Source of the DNA: Clostridiales bacterium
Lineage (GTDB): Bacteria; Bacillota_A; Clostridia; Lachnospirales; Bianqueaceae
Reading direction: 5' to 3'
DNA: 13,239 bases
Assembly (NCBI GenBank): GCA_019423265.1
Contig: JAHZBS010000050.1
Span: forward strand, 1 to 13,239
The first letter of the stretch is position 1, and each line of letters opens with the position of its first letter. The notes under the pieces were generated by a model. That model saw only the letters and a program-made list of their open reading frames with translations, made no database searches and had not been told where the DNA came from. Shown piece after piece: positions 7,257-13,239 of the stretch. Both the position numbers and the translations under genes were made by a program.

Positions 7257-7287
7257 TTTAGTGGAAATTTACATAATATTTACATAA
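7257..7287 (+). promoter_or_regulatory. Tandem direct repeats with 11-bp period, likely OmpR-family operator
   Basis: TTTACATAA occurs at 7268-7276 and again at 7279-7287, one helical turn (11 bp) apart. A degenerate copy, TTTAGT, lies 11 bp earlier at 7257-7262. The pattern TTTACA-N5-TTTACA just upstream of a -35 box matches how PhoP/PhoB/OmpR-type response regulators bind. It resembles the TT(A/C/T)ACA-N5 repeats of Bacillus PhoP boxes. No response regulator gene is in the window, so the regulator is unknown. Confidence 0.5.
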
Positions 7288-7302
7288 AAAATTAAAATAA
7301 AA

Positions 7303-7331
7303 TTGACAAAATGATATAATAATGGTAAAAT
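7303..7331 (+). promoter_or_regulatory. Sigma-A-type promoter of the ABC transporter operon
   Basis: A perfect TTGACA (7303-7308) is followed after 17 bases by TAAAAT (7326-7331). The predicted start, near 7338, leaves a leader of about 140 bases before the GTG at 7479. A TATAAT lying only six bases after the TTGACA is too close to pair with it. Confidence 0.65.
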
Positions 7332-7361
7332 TATATTAAATAAAACCGTCATTAAAGTCAA

Positions 7362-7421
7362 ATGTACCGCCCATTTTTGGCGAAATTTGTCGAATGGGGT
7401 AAGGGCGACCATCACGTGTAA
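7362..7421 (+). CDS. Possible 19-residue leader peptide in the ABC transporter mRNA leader
   Basis: An ATG at 7362 opens a 19-codon frame, MYRPFLAKFVEWGKGDHHV, ending in TAA, about 24 bases after the predicted transcription start and 57 bases before the ABC ATPase. It has no clear ribosome binding site, which weakens the case. The frame overlaps competing short stems: GTACC/GGTAC (7364-7368 with 7424-7428), CGCCC/GGGCG (7368-7372 with 7403-7407), CGCC/GGCG (7368-7371 with 7379-7382) and GTCG/CGAC (7389-7392 with 7406-7409). Such mutually exclusive pairings occur in attenuator leaders. It may equally be a chance frame in a structured leader. Confidence 0.22.
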   Translation: MYRPFLAKFVEWGKGDHHV

Positions 7422-7478
7422 GGGGTACTTTGAAAACTACTAAGTCACAATTTGTAATTAAGAGGGGGGGAGTTTGGC

Positions 7479-8162
7479 GTGGATTCAATCTTGACAACAA
7501 AAGATCTGACAAAGCGTTACGGCCATGATGAAAATGCAGTCACAGCGCTGGATCACTGTTCGCTGGCCATACCGGAGGGCGGTAAGATCGCCATCGTCGG
7601 GGAGAGCGGTTCGGGCAAGTCTACGCTTTTACACTTACTGGGGGCCTTGGACATACCCACAGAGGGGGAGGTTTTCTTTCGAGGAAAGTCCGTCTACACG
7701 ATGCGAGATCAGGCCCTTTCCGCCTTCCGGAGACAAAACATAGGCTTTGTCTTCCAAAGCTATAACCTGGTCCCGGAGCTGACGGCGAAGGAAAACATCC
7801 TATTACCCCTTCTCATCGATGGGCGGGAGGTGGACAGAGAGTATTTTGAGCATGTGGTCGAGGTGCTGGGATTGCACAACCGGCTAGGGCATCTGCCAGG
7901 GGAGATGTCCGGCGGCCAGCAGCAGAGAGCCGCCATCGCCAGGGCGGTCATGAACAAGCCGCCGATCCTTCTCTGCGACGAGCCCACGGGAAATCTGGAT
8001 TCTAAGACGAGCGCGGAGGTGATCAGCTTGCTGCTGGAGGTGGCCCATGACTTCCATATGACGCTGGTCCTGGTCACCCACGACGGGCATCTTGCGGAAA
8101 AGATGGAGGCCATCATCACCATCCAGGATGGCAGGGCAGGAGGGATCCGCTGTGAAAGCTAG
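7479..8162 (+). CDS. ABC transporter ATP-binding protein, MacB/LolD/BceA type
   Basis: The 227-residue ATPase has every catalytic element of an ABC nucleotide-binding domain. These are Walker A GESGSGKST (residues 41-49), the Q-loop at Q93 in FVFQSYNL, the signature MSGGQQQR (143-150), Walker B ILLCDEP (163-169) with its glutamate, a D-loop in GNLDSKT, and the H-loop H201 in VTHD. The SGGQQQR signature and short length place it with the MacB/LolD/FtsE-like class that works with FtsX-type permeases rather than importers. It starts with GTG at 7479, preceded by a G-rich ribosome binding site containing seven consecutive Gs (7464-7470). It overlaps the permease gene by 11 bases. Substrate is unknown; systems of this class often act in antimicrobial-peptide resistance, lipoprotein handling or cell-wall control. 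Confidence 0.92.
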   Translation: MDSILTTKDLTKRYGHDENAVTALDHCSLAIPEGGKIAIVGESGSGKSTLLHLLGALDIPTEGEVFFRGKSVYTMRDQALSAFRRQNIGFVFQSYNLVPELTAKENILLPLLIDGREVDREYFEHVVEVLGLHNRLGHLPGEMSGGQQQRAAIARAVMNKPPILLCDEPTGNLDSKTSAEVISLLLEVAHDFHMTLVLVTHDGHLAEKMEAIITIQDGRAGGIRCES

Positions 8163-10686
8163 CTGGCTGTTAGCGGTTCGCTATCTGGTTCAACATAAGA
8201 AGGAGACACTCACCGCTATCCTGTGCATTGCAGTCCTGACCAGCGGGATTCTGGCGATCCAGCTTTTCTATGAGAGCTCTGTCTACACCTATGGTGTTCA
8301 AAGGAGCGAGCGAAATGGCGCCTACGCCCGTACCGTTTTTAATGCGGATTACGGGCAAGTCAAAAAGGATCGGGACACCCTGGCGCAGAATGGAAGCGGG
8401 CTGTCCCAGGCCATAGCCCCCATCGTCTGTGAGGGGATCGCCGAGGAGATGACTCCCTATCTGGGATACATGGATGAGACCATGCGGGAACTGCGAAACA
8501 TTCGATTGTTGGAGGGCAGGATGCCGGAGGCGGAGGATGAGGTGGCGGTTGAGATCGACACTCTGTATATCATAGCCCCGGACGCCGCCGTGGGAGACCG
8601 CATCTCCCTAACCCTTCGGACCGAGGCGGGGCTGGAGATCCGCGAGTATGTGCTGGCGGGTATTCTGTCCGAGTATATGAGAACTTGTTTAGAGGACATT
8701 AAGGATTTTGCTTCCCTCCAAAAAACAGAGGTGAAGACGGCCTTTCCCGGCATCTTGCTGAGCCAGGAACAGCCTGATTGCCTGTATGCCTGCATCTGCA
8801 CATCGGATGGGGAGGGACCGCTGCAGACATATGGTGGAAAATACGATGAAAATATTTTTGCGATGTATCCGGACAGTATTGAAGAGACCCAGATCCGCAA
8901 TGCGAGGGTCATCTCGGCGATCTTGACCCTTTTTGTTTGGCTCGTTATGCTAGTGGGCATTCTCAATCTTGTGGAGATCACCTTTTCCAACCGCAAGCGT
9001 TACATTCAGCTGTTGCGGTGTGTGGGCCTGGACAAAAGGCGGACGGCGGCGATCTTTATTTTACAGGGAGGCATTCTCGGCGGAGCGTCCTATATCGTTG
9101 GCTGTGGGCTGGGGATCGCCCTTCTGTACGGGATTCTTGGTGTGAGCCGGGGATTTGGCCAGGTGTTCTATCCTGTGTGGAGCGCCACTCCCTTTCTCGT
9201 CACAGCCGCTGTGAGCATCATAAGCGTCGTGGCAGGGTACGCCCTCAAAGCATGCAGGCAAGTGCGCGCCATGCCCTTGGAGGAAAGGACAACGAAAAAG
9301 AGAAAGCGCCGGAGAAATCCCGAGAGATACCCACATTCCCTGACCGGCCTGTGGGATAAGGCCAATATTGTGAAGCACCGCAAACAAAATATCCTCGTGA
9401 TCCTTCTCCACTTTGGGTGTGCCTTTGTCCTGGTTTTCGGCTTTTATATAGCAGAGTTCAATGGCATGTCCCTATACTATTTCATGAAAGAAAAGTTCGA
9501 CACGTTGGAGTATGAGATCCTCATGCCACAAGGGATGACGACAATACTCGGCAGCACCGTGCCGGTGAATATGGGCGTCACGGGCGAGACGGTGGAATGG
9601 CTTCGGGAGAAACCGGCTGTCCGGATTGATTTCTGCGGCAATATCGTCACGAACAATATGTACATCGTATATGAAAAGGAATCGGACATCCCGGAGGCTC
9701 TCCGCAGCAATCTCCCGTGGAGCCCTCGAAATCAGGGAGAGCCGTCGGTGCTTCAGTCTATGGCGGATGCCGGGTACACAGAGCAGGAAGATTTCTTGCC
9801 CTACTCCATTGGGGGCATTGACCGGCAGCAGGTGGAGGCCTTACGGCCCTATCTCGAGGGGGATTTGGATATGGACGCCTTTGAGGCGGGCCGGGAGCTC
9901 ATCGCGGTGGGGGGCGGATACTCTGTCGGTGATGAGGTGAGGCTTTCCCTTCCGGTAGTGTCCACGGAGGTTTTAATGAATCGAGAGCCGCTGAAAGGAA
10001 ATGTGGAGGTTCACTGGTATACGGCTACTGTCACCGCTGCGCTAAAGCCGGAGAAGAAGATTGAGTATTTTCCATCCGGCCTGCTGTTCTCCTATGAGGT
10101 CATGAAGGAAGCGGATCCGAGGCTGATGTACGATGAGGTCATTGCGTATACGTCGCCGGAGAGTGACCCGGAAACGGCGGAAAAGGTCATGCGGCAGGCC
10201 GCGGCAAAGTCCTATCGGGTTGAATTCAACAGCAGAAACAGCGTCTATGCCAAGTATGAGGGGACAATCAATGAAGTGAAGGTGCCAGTCTATCTGATTC
10301 TGATTCTGTTTATGGTTCTCAGCGCCATCGCCCTAGCCCTGACCAATATCATCAAGATGAAAAATAATTTGCAGGGGTATACCCTATTTCGGGCTATTGG
10401 CCTGGACGGCAGGAGGCTGCGCCGCCTGCTGATCCATGAGAATGTGAGCAACGGAGGATTCGGTATCCTGACAGGCGGTATCTGTGCCTTTGCCCTGGCT
10501 GCGGCTGACTGTCTGCGCTGGCCAACGGGCTACCCGGCGACCCCCGAGCTGTTTGCCGCCATGGCGGGCCTCTTCGCGCTGCTGGCCCTAGTCATGCTTC
10601 TGATCAATGTGGGGATCTGCATTCCCGTCCAGAAATGGATTCTGAAAAAAGCGGTTGTCCACGCGCTGCAGGAGGTGGATTATTAA
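8152..10686 (+). CDS. FtsX/MacB-type ABC transporter permease, duplicated module
   Basis: The 844-residue membrane protein is the partner of the preceding ATPase. It is built from two FtsX-like modules. Each has a first membrane helix, a large external domain of 200-plus residues, and three more helices. Predicted helices lie near residues 19-40, 253-275, 300-330 and 346-365 in the first half, and 411-433, 712-735, 767-785 and 801-826 in the second. A strongly basic linker (ERTTKKRKRRRNPER, about 378-392) joins the halves and should face the cytoplasm. The GTG at 8152 is chosen because AGGAGGG (8138-8144) lies seven bases before it and the product then starts KASWLLAVRYL, typical of the family. 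The in-frame ATG at 8092 has an un-family-like basic lead. Mechanotransmission rather than classical transport is likely for this fold. The substrate is unknown. Confidence 0.9.
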   Translation: MKASWLLAVRYLVQHKKETLTAILCIAVLTSGILAIQLFYESSVYTYGVQRSERNGAYARTVFNADYGQVKKDRDTLAQNGSGLSQAIAPIVCEGIAEEMTPYLGYMDETMRELRNIRLLEGRMPEAEDEVAVEIDTLYIIAPDAAVGDRISLTLRTEAGLEIREYVLAGILSEYMRTCLEDIKDFASLQKTEVKTAFPGILLSQEQPDCLYACICTSDGEGPLQTYGGKYDENIFAMYPDSIEETQIRNARVISAILTLFVWLVMLVGILNLVEITFSNRKRYIQLLRCVGLDKRRTAAIFILQGGILGGASYIVGCGLGIALLYGILGVSRGFGQVFYPVWSATPFLVTAAVSIISVVAGYALKACRQVRAMPLEERTTKKRKRRRNPERYPHSLTGLWDKANIVKHRKQNILVILLHFGCAFVLVFGFYIAEFNGMSLYYFMKEKFDTLEYEILMPQGMTTILGSTVPVNMGVTGETVEWLREKPAVRIDFCGNIVTNNMYIVYEKESDIPEALRSNLPWSPRNQGEPSVLQSMADAGYTEQEDFLPYSIGGIDRQQVEALRPYLEGDLDMDAFEAGRELIAVGGGYSVGDEVRLSLPVVSTEVLMNREPLKGNVEVHWYTATVTAALKPEKKIEYFPSGLLFSYEVMKEADPRLMYDEVIAYTSPESDPETAEKVMRQAAAKSYRVEFNSRNSVYAKYEGTINEVKVPVYLILILFMVLSAIALALTNIIKMKNNLQGYTLFRAIGLDGRRLRRLLIHENVSNGGFGILTGGICAFALAAADCLRWPTGYPATPELFAAMAGLFALLALVMLLINVGICIPVQKWILKKAVVHALQEVDY

Positions 10687-10718
10687 GCGGGCGTAAAACA
10701 AAGAGCAGTAAAAGTCAC

Positions 10719-10751
10719 AAAAAAACAGGCTGTGCCGAAAGGTGCAGCCTG
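10719..10751 (-). terminator. Rho-independent terminator of the ior-paaK operon
   Basis: An 11-pair stem (two G-U wobbles in RNA) with a four-base loop spans 10726-10751. On the minus strand it is followed directly by seven Ts (10719-10725 as As on the plus strand). It lies about 50 bases after the paaK stop. On the plus strand no T-run follows, so it should not efficiently end the permease transcript. Confidence 0.85.
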
Positions 10752-10800
10752 AAAATATTGTAGAGAAACAGCTGGTTTTAGTGGCTTTACAGCCCCTATG

Positions 10801-12039
10801 CTATGCATACCGCTCGTCAAAAATTCGCTTTGATTTCTTCTCGCTTCGGGGCAGGACGCCGATCTCCACGGCCTCCGCGGCGATGGTGATCCCGATCCGA
10901 TTTTTGAAGGAGCGGATGACGTCGGCTTCCACGGTTTTTGCATCCATGCCCGGCTCCTTTTCAAAGCGCAGCCGCAGCCGGTCCTTGCCGTTGAAATGGT
11001 CGATATGGACCTGATACTCGCTGCTAGCGCCGGGGAGAGAGCTGAGGAGCGAATCGATCTGTCCGGGAAAAATATTGACACCCTTGACCTTAACCATATC
11101 GTCGGTTCGGCCCACAATGCGGTCGTGGCGGGGATAGGGGGAACCGCAGGGACAGGGCCCAGGGATCAGGCGGGTGATATCGTGGGTGCGGTATCGGATC
11201 AGGGGCGAACCTTCTTTGACAAGGGTGGTGATGACCAGCTCGCCCAGCTCCCCTTCGGGCAGAACCTGCCCTGTGGCGCTGTCGATGATCTCAAAATACA
11301 GATAGTCGTCCCAGTAATGCATACCCTGGTCGTATTGGCAGCTGATGGAGATTCCAGGGCCATAGGCTTCCGTCAGGCCGTAGATGTCATAGAGCTCAAT
11401 CCCCAGCTCCTGCTGGATGCGGGCGCGCATTTTATCCCCCCAGCGCTCGGAACCGATGATCCCTTTTTTTAAGTGGATCGTGTTGCGAAGCCCCTTTGAC
11501 ATGATTTCCTCCGCCAATAAGAGGGCGTAGGAGGAGGTGGAGGCCAAGACGGTGGTCTTTAAGTCCTGCATCATTTGAATCTGCTTTGGCGTATTGCCCG
11601 GCCCCATGGGGACGGCCATAGCGCCGAGCCGCTCCGCCCCCGCCTGGAATCCAATACCGGCAGTCCACAGACCGTATCCGGGCGTGATCTGAATCCGGTC
11701 AAGATTCGTAACGCCCGCCATGCGGTAACAGCGCTCAAATTGGATAGCCCAGTCCTCCACGTCCTTTTTTGTGTAAGGCATGATAATCGGCAGGCCCGTT
11801 GTCCCGGATGAAGAGTGGATGCGGACGATCTCCTCATCCGGAACCGCCTGTAGCCCAAGGGGGTAGGCGTCCCGAAGTTCATTTTTGGTGGTGAGAGGAA
11901 TCTTGGCGATGTCCTCGGGGGTTCGGATCTCCCGGATATCAAAGCCCTCTCTGCGGTATTTTTGCCTGTAAAATTCGCTGTGCTCCGTAACCCGCCGCAG
12001 CAGAGCGAGAAGCTTTTCAAAAGTTGAATCGTTGCACAT
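10801..12039 (-). CDS. paaK: Phenylacetate--CoA ligase family protein
   Basis: This 412-residue AMP-forming acyl-CoA ligase of the PaaK type is predicted to interconvert aryl-acetate plus CoA and ATP with aryl-acetyl-CoA, AMP and pyrophosphate. Visible motifs are the nucleotide-binding SSSGTTGLP (residues 76-84), the A5-type YDIYGLTEAYGPG (218-230 region), YRTHDI (283-288), the hinge GRTDDMVKVKGVNIFP (310-325) and the C-terminal SEKKSKRIFD with the likely catalytic lysine K404. Length is close to family size. The ATG at 12039 follows AGGAGG by five bases, nine bases after the iorB stop, so it is co-transcribed with iorAB. In that company its substrate is most likely phenylacetyl-, 4-hydroxyphenylacetyl- or indoleacetyl-CoA. 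It may run in reverse during amino-acid fermentation. The substrate is inferred from context. Confidence 0.9.
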   Translation of the reverse strand: MCNDSTFEKLLALLRRVTEHSEFYRQKYRREGFDIREIRTPEDIAKIPLTTKNELRDAYPLGLQAVPDEEIVRIHSSSGTTGLPIIMPYTKKDVEDWAIQFERCYRMAGVTNLDRIQITPGYGLWTAGIGFQAGAERLGAMAVPMGPGNTPKQIQMMQDLKTTVLASTSSYALLLAEEIMSKGLRNTIHLKKGIIGSERWGDKMRARIQQELGIELYDIYGLTEAYGPGISISCQYDQGMHYWDDYLYFEIIDSATGQVLPEGELGELVITTLVKEGSPLIRYRTHDITRLIPGPCPCGSPYPRHDRIVGRTDDMVKVKGVNIFPGQIDSLLSSLPGASSEYQVHIDHFNGKDRLRLRFEKEPGMDAKTVEADVIRSFKNRIGITIAAEAVEIGVLPRSEKKSKRIFDERYA

Positions 12040-12048
12040 AATGGCCTC

Positions 12049-12639
12049 CTACTGATACTGTAAATACGATAACCCGATATCCAGCGCTTTTTCATTGATG
12101 GCCCAGAGCTTTTCCGGTAGGATCTGCCGCATGGCCGCCACCACAGCGCCGCGCGTAAAGGGAAAAACCTCCTGAGCGAGGCCCGCGCCCAGCAAAATCA
12201 GATTCAGCGTTCGGGGATTTCCCACCAGAGTGTACAGGGCTTCGCCGTTCACGGCGATCACCTTGGAGGAGCGGGTTCGCAGATAGGCCAGCATTTCGTC
12301 CGTATGGAATTCCTGCCCCGTCAGGGAGGATGTGATGGGTTTAATGGCCTTTGTGTTGACGAGGACGGCCCCCTGGGGCTTTAGGTAGACGCTTCCGCGG
12401 ACAGCCTCCGAAGGTTCGAATCCTACAATCACGTCGGCGCATCCCTGAGGGATGGATGGAGAGGCACAGGCATCTCCAAAACGGATATGACTGGTCACAC
12501 AGCCGCCTCGCTGCGCCATGCCGATGGTTTCTGAGGTGCGGACAAAATAGCCGGCGTTTAGCGCCGTCTGCGCTAAGACCTTGGAGGCCAAAACCGTTCC
12601 CTGGCCTCCGACGCCGGTCATGAGACAGTTAAACGTCAT
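12049..12639 (-). CDS. iorB: Indolepyruvate:ferredoxin oxidoreductase, beta (gamma-domain) subunit
   Basis: The 196-residue subunit belongs to the pyruvate/ketoisovalerate oxidoreductase catalytic gamma-domain family. It starts with the GVGGQGT loop (residues 10-15) and carries the conserved SETIGMAQRGGCVTSHIRFG segment (36-55). With IorA it forms the enzyme that decarboxylates aryl-pyruvates from Trp, Phe and Tyr transamination to aryl-acetyl-CoA, reducing ferredoxin. The length is normal. The ATG at 12639 overlaps the iorA stop by four bases (ATGA), and a near-perfect GGGAGGTGAT lies inside the end of iorA, so translation is coupled. The phenylacetate-CoA ligase gene follows nine bases downstream. 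The motifs and the iorA partner exclude the general pyruvate oxidoreductases with reasonable confidence. Confidence 0.92.
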   Translation of the reverse strand: MTFNCLMTGVGGQGTVLASKVLAQTALNAGYFVRTSETIGMAQRGGCVTSHIRFGDACASPSIPQGCADVIVGFEPSEAVRGSVYLKPQGAVLVNTKAIKPITSSLTGQEFHTDEMLAYLRTRSSKVIAVNGEALYTLVGNPRTLNLILLGAGLAQEVFPFTRGAVVAAMRQILPEKLWAINEKALDIGLSYLQYQ

Positions 12640-13239
12640 TTTGAATCACCTCCCGAAATAGCGTGGACAGGGCATATCTGCGAACAGAGACCGCAGCCAT
12701 AACACAGGCTTGGCTCAATGCGGACCTTTCCCCCGTCCGCCATGATGGCGGGGCAGCCGATCTCTCGGATGCATTTTTTACAGTTGATACAGGAATCCTG
12801 AATCTCCATCTTGACCGCAGGCTTAAACAGGGCGATACAGGGCGAGCGGAAGATCACAGCGGAGACGCCGGAAAAGGCGACGGCCTCCTGTACGGCGGCG
12901 ACAGCCTCTTTCAAGTTCAAGGGATTGGCCGTTTTGACACACTTGACGCCGCAGGCTTTGACAAGCGCCTCGATGTCAATTTTTTCGCTGATGTCTCCCA
13001 TCATCGTTTGGCCGGTGCCGGGGTGAGGTTGATGGCCGGTCATGGCCGTGGTGCTGTTGTCCAGGATGACGACGGTGATATCGGTCTCATTATATGCGGC
13101 GTTGAGAATGCCTGCAATGCCTGTGTGGAAAAAGGTCGAGTCTCCGATGAAGGCGATCTGCTTTTTATCCGGTTCCATGCGGGATAGGCCTTGGGCGATG
13201 GTGATCCCGGCGCCCATGCAGAGACAGGTATCCACCATA
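12636..13239 (-). CDS. iorA: Indolepyruvate:ferredoxin oxidoreductase alpha subunit, C-terminal part
   Basis: Only the last 200 or so residues are in the window; the gene runs off the right edge. IorA is normally about 600 residues, so roughly the C-terminal third is seen. It contains the thiamine-diphosphate-binding domain, with MGAGITIAQG, then GDSTFFHTGIAGILNAAYNE carrying the GDS...N metal/TPP motif, and LDNSTTAMTGHQPHPG. Two [4Fe-4S] ferredoxin-like motifs follow at the C-terminus: CINCKKCIREIGCP and CYGCGLCSQICP. The two clusters route electrons to external ferredoxin. The stop overlaps the iorB ATG. The ATG at the edge is an internal methionine, not the start. Confidence 0.92.
   Translation of the reverse strand, partial: MVDTCLCMGAGITIAQGLSRMEPDKKQIAFIGDSTFFHTGIAGILNAAYNETDITVVILDNSTTAMTGHQPHPGTGQTMMGDISEKIDIEALVKACGVKCVKTANPLNLKEAVAAVQEAVAFSGVSAVIFRSPCIALFKPAVKMEIQDSCINCKKCIREIGCPAIMADGGKVRIEPSLCYGCGLCSQICPVHAISGGDSK

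Larger units (their letters stand above)
7032..7478. other. A+T-rich divergent regulatory region between nuclease and ABC transporter genes
   Basis: This 447-base stretch separates two divergently transcribed genes. Its left part carries the nuclease leader hairpin and promoter. Its centre (about 7120-7360) is markedly A+T-rich. Its right part carries tandem repeats, a plus-strand promoter and a structured leader. Two further short palindromes lie in the centre: AAGCT/AGCTT (7191-7205) and GAGGG-AA-CCCTC (7214-7225), either of which could be a protein-binding site. No tRNA, attachment site or transposon end is visible. Confidence 0.6.

Noticed and set aside
7303..7320. TTGACA paired with the nearby perfect TATAAT
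   Set aside because: The spacing is only six bases; the TAAAAT at 7326-7331 has the correct 17-base spacing.
10996..11472. Plus-strand open frame of about 158 codons opposite paaK
   Set aside because: It is a shadow of the well-supported ligase gene, with no recognisable domains.
12663..13187. Plus-strand open frame of about 174 codons opposite iorA
   Set aside because: It is antisense to the TPP and ferredoxin domains of iorA, with no motifs and no convincing ribosome binding site.
1..13239. CRISPR array, insertion sequence, tRNA or rRNA
   Set aside because: I saw no regularly spaced direct repeats with spacers, no transposase, no terminal inverted repeats and no tRNA- or rRNA-like conserved sequences.

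Overview
The window looks like a chromosomal segment of an anaerobic, Gram-positive, moderately GC-rich Firmicute, most like a gut Clostridia/Oscillospiraceae lineage. This rests on strong AGGAGG-type ribosome binding sites, GTG and TTG starts, sigma-A-type promoters, an oxygen-sensitive indolepyruvate:ferredoxin oxidoreductase, and anaerobic-style cobalamin salvage genes. The taxonomy is inference only.

Layout, left to right. (1) A small Ser/Thr-rich lipoprotein on the minus strand (7-192), with a good promoter. (2) A divergent cardiolipin synthase (394-1878). (3) A tight cobT-cobU-cobS-cobC operon (2021-5070) with its own strong promoter at 1919-1947. Its products carry out nucleotide-loop assembly, the last steps of cobalamin synthesis and salvage: CobU activates adenosylcobinamide to its GDP form, CobT makes alpha-ribazole phosphate, CobS joins the two, and CobC removes the phosphate. 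(4) A minus-strand, visibly more A+T-rich gene (5088-7031) for a 647-residue protein. It has an N-terminal NucS/DUF91-like PD-(D/E)XK nuclease domain, a large unrecognised middle, and a C-terminal four-cysteine zinc-finger-like domain. This is the most unusual gene here and may be an acquired defence gene. (5) A 447-bp A+T-rich regulatory region (7032-7478). It holds a minus-strand promoter and hairpin for the nuclease gene, and a plus-strand promoter preceded by 11-bp-periodic direct repeats that look like an OmpR-family response-regulator site. A structured leader with a possible 19-codon ORF follows. (6) An ABC ATPase and a duplicated FtsX/MacB-type permease (7479-10686), translationally overlapped. 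(7) On the minus strand, the end of an iorA-iorB-paaK operon (13239 down to 10801), closed by a clear Rho-independent terminator at 10719-10751. Its products would oxidise aryl-pyruvates to aryl-acetyl-CoA and interconvert that with the free arylacetate.

Most of the window is well-understood housekeeping or metabolic sequence. The parts worth a second look are the nuclease/zinc-finger protein, the regulatory region between it and the ABC transporter, and the ior-paaK coupling. I see no CRISPR array, tRNA, rRNA, insertion sequence or cobalamin riboswitch.
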